From contig NZ_CALBSN010000084.1 of NCBI RefSeq assembly GCF_937967675.1, forward strand, positions 1 to 21,958: DNA of 21,958 nucleotides, written 5' to 3'. Every line of letters begins with the position of its first letter. The stretch's first letter is position 1. This stretch comes from an uncultured Flavobacterium sp. (lineage in GTDB: Bacteria > Bacteroidota > Bacteroidia > Flavobacteriales > Flavobacteriaceae). The notes below the pieces were generated by a model. The model ran no database searches. It was not told where the DNA came from and saw only the letters and a program-made list of their open reading frames with translations. Below are positions 14,593 through 21,918 of the stretch, one piece after another. A program made the position numbers and the translations under genes.

Positions 14593-15819
14593 ATGATTCG
14601 TTGGATTGTTTTTTTAGTATTTGTTATTGTTCTGGAAATCTATGCGTTTCAGGCATTTAAAACTTTGATAAAATCGAAGTGGTTTTTTGTTTTCTATTAT
14701 GTAACATCTGCAATTGCGTTAGCTTATATTATATATCAATTATATTATTTTGATAGAAGTGTAGGACAAACTCCAAAAACTATGATGACCATGGGTTTGT
14801 TGTTGCTACTATACGTACCAAAATTATTATTGACTATCATATTATTTGGAGAAGATATTATTCGTGTTTTTGTGGGGTTATTTTCTTTAGTTAATAGTAA
14901 TTCCGAAGGTTTTTTACCCGAAAGAAGAAAGTTTGTCAGCCAAATAGCTTTAGGAATTGCTGCCATTCCGTTTACTTCTTTTTTATATGGTATTACTTTT
15001 GGTAAATACAATTTTAAAGTAATCAAGCAAACATTATTTTTCCCTGATTTACCAGAAGCTTTTGATGGAACCACAATAACCCATATTTCGGATGTTCACA
15101 GTGGAAGTTTTGATGATGCAGAGAAAATCCAATATGCAATAAACTTAATTAATGAACAAAATTCAGATATGGTTTTGTTTACAGGTGATATTGTGAATAC
15201 TCATGCTACCGAAATGGATCCATGGATTGATACTTTTAAAGGAATTCATAATCCAAAATTTGGGAAGTTTTCTATTTTAGGAAACCACGATTATGGGGAA
15301 TATATAGATTGGAAATCTCAAACTGAAAAACAAGTTAATTTTGAAGGAATAAAAGCCATTCATGATAAAATTGATTTCAAATTATTGTTGAATGAACATG
15401 TGAAAATCAAAAAAGACAATCAAGAATTAGCAATCGTAGGTGTTGAAAACTGGGGAAGAAAATTCGGAGAACGTGGTGATTTAAATTTGGCTTCAAAAGG
15501 TTTAAAGAAAGAAGATTTTAAAATTGTAATGAGTCACGATCCAAGTCATTGGGACGAGAAAATTCAGCACGACGAAAATCATTATCATTTAACGCTTTCA
15601 GGACATACGCATGGATTGCAATTTGGAATTGAAATTCCGGGTTGGGTAAAATGGAGTCCGGTTCAATATGTTTACAAACAATGGGCTGGATTGTATGAAA
15701 ATGCTGGAAGATATATTTATGTAAATCGTGGTTTTGGCTTTCATGCTTATCCTGGTAGAGTAGGAATTATGCCTGAAATAACGGTAATTGAACTAAAAAA
15801 AGGAGAAAAAGTAGCGTAA
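14593..15819 (+). CDS. Membrane-anchored metallophosphoesterase
   Basis: The product has 408 residues. The first 100 contain three transmembrane helices, followed by a further hydrophobic stretch at 114-133. The calcineurin-like catalytic domain starts near 160 and has every metal-binding motif: D167-x-H169, G198-D199, GNHD (230-233), H315 and GHTH (337-340). The ending resembles YkuE-type enzymes (RGFGFHAYPGRVG). These enzymes are di-metal phosphohydrolases on the membrane. The substrate is not evident and could be a lipid or nucleotide. The thioredoxin-like gene follows 75 nt later. Confidence 0.93.
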   Translation: MIRWIVFLVFVIVLEIYAFQAFKTLIKSKWFFVFYYVTSAIALAYIIYQLYYFDRSVGQTPKTMMTMGLLLLLYVPKLLLTIILFGEDIIRVFVGLFSLVNSNSEGFLPERRKFVSQIALGIAAIPFTSFLYGITFGKYNFKVIKQTLFFPDLPEAFDGTTITHISDVHSGSFDDAEKIQYAINLINEQNSDMVLFTGDIVNTHATEMDPWIDTFKGIHNPKFGKFSILGNHDYGEYIDWKSQTEKQVNFEGIKAIHDKIDFKLLLNEHVKIKKDNQELAIVGVENWGRKFGERGDLNLASKGLKKEDFKIVMSHDPSHWDEKIQHDENHYHLTLSGHTHGLQFGIEIPGWVKWSPVQYVYKQWAGLYENAGRYIYVNRGFGFHAYPGRVGIMPEITVIELKKGEKVA

Positions 15820-15833
15820 TTCAGTAAAAATGC

Positions 15834-15841
15834 TACATTTG
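15834..15841 (+). promoter_or_regulatory. Candidate -7 box of the thioredoxin-like gene
   Basis: TACATTTG matches TAnnTTTG exactly, 53 nt upstream of the ATG. No TTTG was found at the expected distance upstream, so the promoter is only half supported. Confidence 0.3.
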
Positions 15842-15894
15842 TATATTATTTTCGTGTGAAAATTAATATTTTTGATACTAATAAATTGCAATTT

Positions 15895-16191
15895 ATGTCA
15901 AAATTTGGAGAACTTATCGATGCTCAAGTACCTGTACTAATCGATTTCTTTACGGAGTGGAATGAACCTTCTGTGGCTATGAACGAAGTAATTCGTCATG
16001 TTGCGGCTGCTTTAGGAGATAAAGCGCGTGTAATTAAAATTGATGTGGATAAAAATCAGGAATTAGCCGAAGCACTTCGTATTAAAGGATTACCTACTTT
16101 AATGATTTACAAAGAAGGTCAAATGGTATGGAGACAAAGCGGCGAACTTGATGCAAACACTTTAATTTCATTAGTGCAAGAACAAGCCTAG
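15895..16191 (+). CDS. Thioredoxin-fold protein lacking the CxxC active site
   Basis: The start is the ATG at 15895 (MSKFGELIDAQV), which gives 98 residues. A GTG at 15856 in the same frame would add 13 AT-rich codons and is less likely. The fold is recognisable from VPVLIDFFTEW, then VIKIDVDKN, GLPTLMIYKEGQMVWRQSG (with the cis-proline P in GLPT) and a C-terminal helix. The active site WCGPC reads WNEPS, so both catalytic cysteines are gone and the protein cannot act as a disulfide reductase. It has no cysteine at all. It may be a protein-binding or chaperone module. Its TAG overlaps the convergent deacetylase stop in the shared palindrome CTAG (16188-16191). Confidence 0.88.
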   Translation: MSKFGELIDAQVPVLIDFFTEWNEPSVAMNEVIRHVAAALGDKARVIKIDVDKNQELAEALRIKGLPTLMIYKEGQMVWRQSGELDANTLISLVQEQA

Positions 16192-16826
16192 GAAATTACA
16201 TCGAAAACAAACCCCTTATCTTTTAAAATTTGTATTGCTTTAGGCAATGCATATTTCAGATTTTTTTCTGCTTTTAAGCTATCGTGAAATACGATAATGC
16301 TTCCTTGTTCAGTATTTGAAATTACATTCTCTAAACATTTTTCGGTTGAAATATTTGAATCGAAATCATAACTCAAAACATCCCACATAATTATTTTGTA
16401 GCCTAAATTACGAACTGCTTTTGATTGACTTGGTTTGATTTTTCCGTATGGAGGACGAAATAGAAAAGAGTGTTCAGTGTTCAGTTTTGAGTGTTCAGTT
16501 TCACACAACTTGAAATTTTCGATATAATGACGGTTTTCGGTTTTCCAACCATTTAAATGATTAAAAGTGTGATTGCCTGTTTGGTGACCTTCAGCAAGTA
16601 TTCTTTTATAAACATTTGGATGTTTTTTGATGTTATCGCCAATACAAAAGAAAGTGGCTTTAATCCCTTCCGATTTTAAAATATCTAAAACCCATTCGGT
16701 TACTTCAGGAATTGGCCCGTCATCAAAGGTTAAAAAGATTTTGTTTTCTGAATTTGGTACATCCCAAACCAGATTGTTAAAAATCTTTTTAATCCATTTA
16801 TTTGTCTTAACACAATTCAAGTTCAT
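16188..16826 (-). CDS. Polysaccharide deacetylase (NodB homology)
   Basis: The product has 212 residues and the carbohydrate esterase 4 motifs: TFDDGP (33-38) with the catalytic base and metal aspartates D35/D36, H86-x3-H90 (metal), RPPYG (124-128), W148-D149 and H181. These enzymes remove N-acetyl groups from GlcNAc-type sugars in peptidoglycan or surface polysaccharide. There is no evident signal peptide, which is common in short bacterial members and leaves the location open. Residues about 109-119 (TEHSKLNTEHS) are encoded by a 7-bp repeat array (16469-16503) at a place where the family has variable sequence, so they look like a late insertion. The gene starts 20 nt after the terminator of the DUF2723 gene. 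Confidence 0.92.
   Translation of the reverse strand: MNLNCVKTNKWIKKIFNNLVWDVPNSENKIFLTFDDGPIPEVTEWVLDILKSEGIKATFFCIGDNIKKHPNVYKRILAEGHQTGNHTFNHLNGWKTENRHYIENFKLCETEHSKLNTEHSFLFRPPYGKIKPSQSKAVRNLGYKIIMWDVLSYDFDSNISTEKCLENVISNTEQGSIIVFHDSLKAEKNLKYALPKAIQILKDKGFVFDVIS
16469..16503. repeat. Heptamer repeat inside the deacetylase gene
   Basis: Five 7-bp units lie in tandem: AGTGTTC, AGTGTTC, AGTTTTG, AGTGTTC and AGTTTCA. Because 7 is not a multiple of 3, gain or loss of one unit would shift the reading frame upstream of RPPYG and H181. Confidence 0.75.
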
Positions 16827-16845
16827 GTCGTAAAATTAGCATAAA

Positions 16846-16885
16846 AAAATGTTCCAAGTGAAATTTCTTTCATTTGGAACATTTT
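16846..16885 (-). terminator. Terminator of the DUF2723 gene
   Basis: An 18-bp stem (16846-16863 with 16868-16885) with one G-U pair and a 4-nt loop. On the minus strand it ends in a run of T's (down to 16843). It lies 15 nt past the stop at 16901, so it terminates that gene and separates it from the deacetylase gene. Confidence 0.85.
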
Positions 16886-16900
16886 GTATTTATAAATTAG

Positions 16901-19900
16901 TTATTCCATTTTTCTTCCAAAACGTTGAAATGTTTTGTTGAAATTATTGAATTTCACTTTTTCTTTATTATAAAATTCCAAGTCTTCAGCTGTTTGAGCT
17001 ACCTGAAGAATACCTCTGTATTGTTCAATATCTGTAACAATATCCATTGCGCTGAAGTTTTGCTCGCTTGGTTTCCAGCCGCTATAAAATTTCAAGTTTT
17101 CTTGATATTTCTTAATAACTTCGGTAAGTATGGCTCTTGCTTTGTCTTTTTTACCCACTTCATAATATCCAGCAGCAAATGGTTCTAATAATGAATAGTA
17201 TTCAAAATATTGAATTGGCATTTTTTCCATTGCTAAGTCAATCACTTTTTCAGCTTTATCTAATTTGCCTTCATTGATTAAAGTTTCCATTAGTCGTGCT
17301 AAATTAGTACGATATGAAATGCTGTTTTTGCGTGTTTCTGGATCGTGATAAATGATTGGTTTTCCGCTATTACCCCAATCCCATTTCATTACTATATTAA
17401 ACATTTTTTCTGAATCAATTTGTCCCATTTTCATAGGGCTTGGTGACTCAGCAGGGGTTTTAACCGGAACTAATTTAAAGCACATTCCGTCTAACTGAAG
17501 ATAATCTTTCATCCAAAGATAATCGTCTTCTCCAAAACTTCCTCCTGTGAAATAAATAGGACGTTTCCAGTTGTTTTGGTTTACGATATCCAACATCATT
17601 AAGCGATTTTTGTATAAAGCATCATCTTTAATCTCAAATTCGATAGCAGGAACAATAGAATCATAAAATTTCTCCGAAACTACTTTGTTTTTAATTACAG
17701 CGGCTTTATCTATAGGGTAAATTACCTTTTTCGATGGGAAATAATTGATTTTACGACCATTATTTAATGTGATTTTTGCTCTTTCATCTTCCAAAGCAAT
17801 GAATTTAAGCATATCGTCTAATAACAAAGGATCTTTCGTTCTTTCTACATACAAGCTATAATCTCTATGACTTCCTTTGTATTGTTCACGGTTAAATGAA
17901 CTCGGAATAGGTTCTGAATTGTGTGTTTTCATTTTCATTTGGTCAATGTACCAATCCGTCATAAATAAACTAGTATTTACAATTCGAACATCGGTTCTAT
18001 AACCTTCAATTTCTTGCATGTACCAAAGTGGGAAAGTATCATTATCTCCAATGGTAAATAAAATGGCATTTGGTTCACAAGAATCTAAATAAGCTTTAGC
18101 CATAGTGTAAGCTGTGTCTTTATTGGAACGATCATGGTCATCCCAGTTTTCAGCAGCCAATAATACAGGAGAAGCAACTAAACTCAAACCTAAAACTACT
18201 GGAATTGCAGCTTTCGGCTGAATGTATTTTTTTAAAGTATCAAAAATAGCATAAACACCATAAGCAATCCACATAGCAAAAACATAAAATGAACCTACTA
18301 GTGCATAATCACGTTCCCTTGGTTCAAAAGGTCTTTCGTTTAAGTAAACCTTTAAAGCTAAACCTGTAAATAAGAATAAGACAAGTAAAACATAGAAACT
18401 CTTAATGTCTTTTTTTGCATGGAAAACCATTCCGATTATAGCTAAAATAAAAGGTAAAAAGAAATAGGTATTTCTTCCTTTGTTATTTTGCATATCAGAT
18501 GGAAGGTTTTTTTGGGTTCCAATAAATATCTCGTCGATAAAGTTGATACCACTTAACCAATTTCCATTAGTGTTATCATATTTCCCTTGAACATCACTTT
18601 GTCTTCCAACAAAATTCCAAAGTAAATATCTAACATACATGTATCCAAATTGATATTGAATCATGAACTTCATGTTGTTAATGAAGGTTGGTTTGTCTAC
18701 AATTAGATATTCGCCATAACCTTTCAAGAATTTGTCATAATCTGCTTCATCAACTTCACCTGCTTCATATGCTTTACGGAATTCTGTTACAATTTGAACC
18801 AATTCATCTTCGTGAGCATATTCAGGATTTATCCTAAATTCAAGAGGCTCGGTAAAAATCATATAATTTTCTCTGTGCTCATTACTCCACATTCTTGGAA
18901 GAAAAGCTTTGTGTGCATCATCAGTATTTTGCTTTGCGTTTTTGTAATCGTTTGTAATTACATATTTGCCAGTTTTATAATCGCGCTCATAGTTAGGTTT
19001 GTCGTCTAAATAAGGTGTTACAGGGTCTAAGCCAGAATAAGTATCGGAAAATTGAGGTCCGTAAAATAATTTTTGTTCTCCATATTGTTCGCGATTGTAA
19101 TACGCTAAAACTTCTGCAGCATCAGACGGTTTGTTTTCATTAATTGGTGTATTAGCGTTAGCGCGGATAGGTAACATCATCCAAGTCGAAAAACCAATCA
19201 AAATAAAAAGTGTTGATAATATTAAAGTGTTATAAAAAACGTGCCCTTTTTTCTTAGTATAATTTAATCCAAAGTAAAAAGCGGCAATAATTAGAATAAA
19301 GGCAAAAATGGTTCCTGAATTGAAAGGCATTCCTAGGCTATTTACCATAAAAATTTCGGTCTTACCAAAAAAAGCCAACGTATAGGGTAGCAAAAGTTTA
19401 AAAATAAAAAGTAAAATAACAATAATGACAACATTAGCAATTAAGAAGCTTTTAACAGTAACGGTTTTATATTTTTTAAAGAAATAAAGAAATCCGATTG
19501 CGGGAAAAGTCAATAGAGCCATAAAGTGAACTCCAAAAGATAATCCAATTACCAATGAAATGATTAATAACCATTTATTTCCGCGAGGTGTTTCAAATTC
19601 TTGTTCCCAACGCAATCCAAGCCAAAATAATAAAGCAATTAGAAATGTAGCCATTGCATATACTTCTGCTTCTACTGCATTATACCAGAAACTATCTGTG
19701 AAAGTAAATGATAAACTTGCAATGACAGCACTTCCTAAAATCATAACCGCATTATTAGTTGAAAGTTCTTTTTCTCCAACAATTAGTTTTTTTAATAATA
19801 TGGTTAATGACCAAAACATAAAAAGTATGGTAAATGCACTTGAAAATACAGAAAGATAGTTTACCATCAGAGCTATTTTATCAGCACTCAAGGCAAACAT

Positions 19901-20101
19901 AGCAAAAAACGCCCCTAACATTTGAAACAATGGAGCTCCAGGAGGATGACCTACTTCCAAGTTGGCTGATGTTGCAATGTATTCACCGCAATCCCAAAAA
20001 CTCAAAGTTGGTTCTACTGTTAATGAATAAGTAATTAATGCTATCATAAAAGTAGCCCAACCTAATATGGTGTTCCACTTTTTAAAGTTGAATGAATTCA
20101 T
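16901..20101 (-). CDS. DUF2723 (TMEM260-like) integral membrane glycosyltransferase
   Basis: The product has 1066 residues. The N-terminal signature SFWDCGEYIATSANLEVGHPPGAPL is at about residues 34-58 and contains D37, E40 and H52. About a dozen transmembrane helices lie between residues 10 and 330, more around 550-650, and a large soluble part follows, with a TPR-like end (EKVIDLAMEKMP... then ARAILTEVIKKY near 1000). DUF2723 proteins include TMEM260, a protein O-mannosyltransferase. In Bacteroidota they probably move a sugar from a lipid donor to exported proteins, in keeping with the general O-glycosylation known in this phylum. The role here is inferred. It has its own terminator and the gene starts at 20101, with no clear promoter in the 150 nt upstream. 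Confidence 0.9.
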   Translation of the reverse strand: MNSFNFKKWNTILGWATFMIALITYSLTVEPTLSFWDCGEYIATSANLEVGHPPGAPLFQMLGAFFAMFALSADKIALMVNYLSVFSSAFTILFMFWSLTILLKKLIVGEKELSTNNAVMILGSAVIASLSFTFTDSFWYNAVEAEVYAMATFLIALLFWLGLRWEQEFETPRGNKWLLIISLVIGLSFGVHFMALLTFPAIGFLYFFKKYKTVTVKSFLIANVVIIVILLFIFKLLLPYTLAFFGKTEIFMVNSLGMPFNSGTIFAFILIIAAFYFGLNYTKKKGHVFYNTLILSTLFILIGFSTWMMLPIRANANTPINENKPSDAAEVLAYYNREQYGEQKLFYGPQFSDTYSGLDPVTPYLDDKPNYERDYKTGKYVITNDYKNAKQNTDDAHKAFLPRMWSNEHRENYMIFTEPLEFRINPEYAHEDELVQIVTEFRKAYEAGEVDEADYDKFLKGYGEYLIVDKPTFINNMKFMIQYQFGYMYVRYLLWNFVGRQSDVQGKYDNTNGNWLSGINFIDEIFIGTQKNLPSDMQNNKGRNTYFFLPFILAIIGMVFHAKKDIKSFYVLLVLFLFTGLALKVYLNERPFEPRERDYALVGSFYVFAMWIAYGVYAIFDTLKKYIQPKAAIPVVLGLSLVASPVLLAAENWDDHDRSNKDTAYTMAKAYLDSCEPNAILFTIGDNDTFPLWYMQEIEGYRTDVRIVNTSLFMTDWYIDQMKMKTHNSEPIPSSFNREQYKGSHRDYSLYVERTKDPLLLDDMLKFIALEDERAKITLNNGRKINYFPSKKVIYPIDKAAVIKNKVVSEKFYDSIVPAIEFEIKDDALYKNRLMMLDIVNQNNWKRPIYFTGGSFGEDDYLWMKDYLQLDGMCFKLVPVKTPAESPSPMKMGQIDSEKMFNIVMKWDWGNSGKPIIYHDPETRKNSISYRTNLARLMETLINEGKLDKAEKVIDLAMEKMPIQYFEYYSLLEPFAAGYYEVGKKDKARAILTEVIKKYQENLKFYSGWKPSEQNFSAMDIVTDIEQYRGILQVAQTAEDLEFYNKEKVKFNNFNKTFQRFGRKME

Positions 20102-20197
20102 ATTTGTATTTTAATTTTCTATATTCTCTTACAAAGAAACTATTTTTTTGTTTACGATTTCGTTTTAATATTTTTTTTAATATTTTTTTTAGAAAAA

Positions 20198-20228
20198 TTT
20201 GTAGAATAAAAAATATGTCTTACATTTG
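20198..20228 (+). promoter_or_regulatory. Promoter of the tRNA-Gln gene
   Basis: TTTG (20198-20201), a 19-nt spacer and TACATTTG (20221-20228) are a full match to TTTG-N19-TAnnTTTG. The tRNA begins 30 nt downstream of the -7 box, so a short 5' leader is removed by processing. Confidence 0.85.
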
Positions 20229-20257
20229 CACTCGCAATCGAAAAGGTTGTTAGGTAT

Positions 20258-20328
20258 TGGCCCATGGTGTAATGGTAACACTCCGGTTTTTGGTACCGTC
20301 ATTCAAGGTTCGAGTCCTTGTGGGCCAA
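20258..20328 (+). tRNA. tRNA-Gln (anticodon TTG)
   Basis: The acceptor arms TGGCCCA and TGGGCCA pair over 7 bp. The D arm (GTGT/ACAC), anticodon loop TTTTGGT with anticodon TTG, and T arm CAAGG-TTCGAGT-CCTTG are all in place. The anticodon stem has one C/T mismatch at its base (27-43). The discriminator is A and no CCA is encoded. The gene stands alone, with its own promoter and terminator. Confidence 0.95.
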
Positions 20329-20330
20329 CA

Positions 20331-20362
20331 AAACTCCGCTTATTTTTAAGCGGAGTTTTTTT
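20331..20362 (+). terminator. Terminator of tRNA-Gln
   Basis: A 12-bp perfect stem (AAACTCCGCTTA with TAAGCGGAGTTT), a TTTT loop and a run of T's follow 2 nt after the tRNA. Confidence 0.9.
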
Positions 20363-20394
20363 ATTTTTACATTGTCTGATTTTAAGTTGTTTAT

Positions 20395-20427
20395 AAAAAA
20401 AAGACCGCTTTTTAGCGGTCTTTTTTT
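20395..20427 (-). terminator. Terminator of the universal stress protein gene
   Basis: AGACCGCT and AGCGGTCT pair around a TTTT loop with A/T runs on each side (14 bp in total). It lies 19 nt past the stop at 20446. The T-run serves the minus strand and, in part, the plus strand. Confidence 0.85.
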
Positions 20428-20445
20428 GAGGTAAAAATAATAAAA

Positions 20446-21270
20446 TTAGATTTTGAAGGTAATTACCGGTCTTTTAGCATGATTTACCAAATCTTCACTA
20501 ATACTACCATTAAAGAAATGCGATAAACCTTTTCTTCCGTGTGTGCTCATACCGATAATGTCAGCATCGATGCTTTTAGCAAAATGTAAAATTCCTTTTT
20601 CTACATTGATATCATTATATATATGAGTAGAATAATTTTCTATTTTAAACTCGGCTACAAATTCATCCATTTGTTTTTGAGCTACTTTAGTAGATTTAAA
20701 ATTGTTTGGAGTATTCACATTAACTAAGTGTAAGTGTGAACCAAATTTATTAGAAAAAGCAACAACTTTTTCAAAAGGTTTTTTTATCTCTTCAGAAAAA
20801 TCAGAAGCAAAAACAAATTTTTCAGCTTTAAAGTCATCTTCTTCGCGTTTGATAACTAATACGGGAGCTTCAGAATTTCTAACTACTTTTTCGGTGTTTG
20901 AACCAATAAACATTTCTTGGAATCCATTTGATCCATGAGATCCCATTACTATTAAATCAACATCATGAGCTTTTCCGTTTTTTATAATTCCATCAAAAGC
21001 CATCTCGAATTGAACAATCTTAGTGATTTTAATACCGTTTAAATAATCAGCATTCATTAAATTGTCTAATTTTGAAATAACGGCGTTTTTGAAAAACATT
21101 AATTCAGGAATTTCATGAGAGCTTGAAAGGCTATCATTTCCAGAAGAAGGAAGTTCAAGCATGTGAATTAAAAATATTTCACCGTCATTTTTTTTTGCTA
21201 TTTGTGCGGCAACTTTTAATGCGTATTCTGCGTGTTTTGAAAAATCTGTTGGAACTAAAATTCGTTTCAT
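20446..21270 (-). CDS. Tandem-domain universal stress protein (UspA family)
   Basis: The product has 274 residues made of two Usp domains. Domain 1 (1-142) begins KRILVPTDFSKHAEYAL and carries the ATP-binding motif G110-2x-G113-9x-G123-S. Domain 2 (about 150-274) begins FVFASDFSE and has STHG-9x-GS (242-256), where the first glycine is replaced by serine. The protein should therefore bind nucleotide in domain 1 and perhaps less well in domain 2. Usp proteins help survival in stasis, oxidative or hypoxic stress. A 7-4-7 palindrome at the expected transcription start points to control by a dimeric regulator. The gene stands alone between tRNA-Gln and rimP. Confidence 0.95.
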   Translation of the reverse strand: MKRILVPTDFSKHAEYALKVAAQIAKKNDGEIFLIHMLELPSSGNDSLSSSHEIPELMFFKNAVISKLDNLMNADYLNGIKITKIVQFEMAFDGIIKNGKAHDVDLIVMGSHGSNGFQEMFIGSNTEKVVRNSEAPVLVIKREEDDFKAEKFVFASDFSEEIKKPFEKVVAFSNKFGSHLHLVNVNTPNNFKSTKVAQKQMDEFVAEFKIENYSTHIYNDINVEKGILHFAKSIDADIIGMSTHGRKGLSHFFNGSISEDLVNHAKRPVITFKI

Positions 21271-21292
21271 AAGTTTGTTTTAGGTTAATTAA

Positions 21293-21310
21293 GGTGTAAA
21301 TAATTACACC
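21293..21310. promoter_or_regulatory. Palindromic operator-like site before the stress-protein gene
   Basis: GGTGTAA and TTACACC form perfect 7-bp arms around ATAA. The inner half-sites TGTAA-N4-TTACA have the 5-4-5 spacing of CRP/FNR-type boxes. The site begins 2 nt downstream of the -7 box, so a bound protein would repress. Confidence 0.5.
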
Positions 21311-21311
21311 A

Positions 21312-21342
21312 TAAAAGTACAAAAAATATCGAAACGCACAAT
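21312..21342 (-). promoter_or_regulatory. Promoter of the universal stress protein gene
   Basis: On the minus strand ATTG (21339-21342) is followed after 19 nt by TACTTTTA (21312-21319), which is one base short of TAnnTTTG. Confidence 0.55.
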
Positions 21343-21367
21343 CTTTTTTTTAATTCAAAAAAATTTG

Positions 21368-21375
21368 TATATTTG
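21368..21375 (+). promoter_or_regulatory. -7 box of the rimP-nusA operon
   Basis: TATATTTG fits TAnnTTTG exactly. The -33 region is a T-run (21344-21351) at about 19 nt. The start of transcription should be near 21382, which leaves a leader of about 55 nt. Confidence 0.55.
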
Positions 21376-21400
21376 CAACGTTATTAAAGGACAAAGGATT

Positions 21401-21448
21401 ATGAGGCACGCAAAGCGTGCCTCTTTTTATAAAAAATATGACATTTAG
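21401..21448 (+). other. Leader ORF overlapping the rimP start
   Basis: ATG at 21401 opens a 15-codon frame (MRHAKRASFYKKYDI) that stops at TAG 21446-21448, in another frame and 8 nt inside rimP. AAAGGA lies upstream at 21386-21391 and AAAGGATT ends just before the ATG. Translation of it would pass through the hairpin at 21403-21423. Whether it is translated is not known. Confidence 0.3.
21403..21428 (+). terminator. Terminator-like hairpin in the rimP leader
   Basis: GAGGCACGC and GCGTGCCTC pair perfectly around an AAA loop, followed by five T's. This is the shape of an intrinsic terminator, placed between the promoter and the rimP ATG (14 nt further on), so it is a candidate attenuator. 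Confidence 0.7.
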
Positions 21449-21905
21449 AAATAAAGTTCAGGAATTGTTAGAAGTAGTATTAGCAGAGCGTGAGCATCTT
21501 TTTTTGATTGATTTATCAATTAATGAAGCTAATAAAATTAGTGTTGTTTTGGATGGAGATTTTGGTGTAAATTTACAAGATTGTATCGATGTAAGTAGAG
21601 CGATTGAGAATAATTTAGACCGTGAAGAGTTAAATTTTTCTTTAGAAGTAGCTTCAGCTGGCGTTTCCAGTCCGCTAAAATTAGTAAGACAGTTTAAAAA
21701 AAATATCGGAAGAACAATAAAAGTTAAAACAACAGCATCGGAAGAAGTAGAAGCAAAATTAACTTCGGCAGATGATGAAAAAATAACTTTAGAATGGCAG
21801 GCACGTGAGCCTAAAAAGATTGGTAAAGGAAAAGAAACGGTTGAAAAAAAGTTGGAACTTCCTTACGAGAATATAAAAGAAGCAATTGTTATAATATCAT
21901 TTTAA
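21438..21905 (+). CDS. rimP: Ribosome maturation factor RimP
   Basis: The product is RimP, which binds the 30S subunit and helps its late assembly. I start at the ATG at 21438 (MTFRNKVQELLE), giving 155 residues, the usual length. An in-frame GTG at 21417 lies inside the leader hairpin and is rejected. The N-terminal domain has NLQDCIDVSRAIENNLD and the family signature LEVASAGVSSPLK. The C-terminal SH3-like domain follows from about residue 85. The next gene, nusA, starts 13 nt downstream, the standard rimP-nusA-infB order. Confidence 0.95.
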   Translation: MTFRNKVQELLEVVLAEREHLFLIDLSINEANKISVVLDGDFGVNLQDCIDVSRAIENNLDREELNFSLEVASAGVSSPLKLVRQFKKNIGRTIKVKTTASEEVEAKLTSADDEKITLEWQAREPKKIGKGKETVEKKLELPYENIKEAIVIISF

Positions 21906-21918
21906 ATAAAGAGTTGAC

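Noticed and set aside
14745..15074. A 109-residue minus-strand frame within the phosphoesterase gene
   Set aside because: It lies fully inside a well-supported gene on the other strand and shows no protein-like features.
15856..15894. GTG start of the thioredoxin-like gene
   Set aside because: The added residues are not thioredoxin-like, and the ATG at 15895 gives the normal N-terminus.
16831..16838. TAATTTTA as -7 box of the deacetylase gene
   Set aside because: It ends only a few bases before the gene, so transcription would start at or after the start codon.
21417..21437. GTG start of rimP
   Set aside because: It falls in the second arm of the leader hairpin, and the ATG at 21438 gives the standard RimP length.
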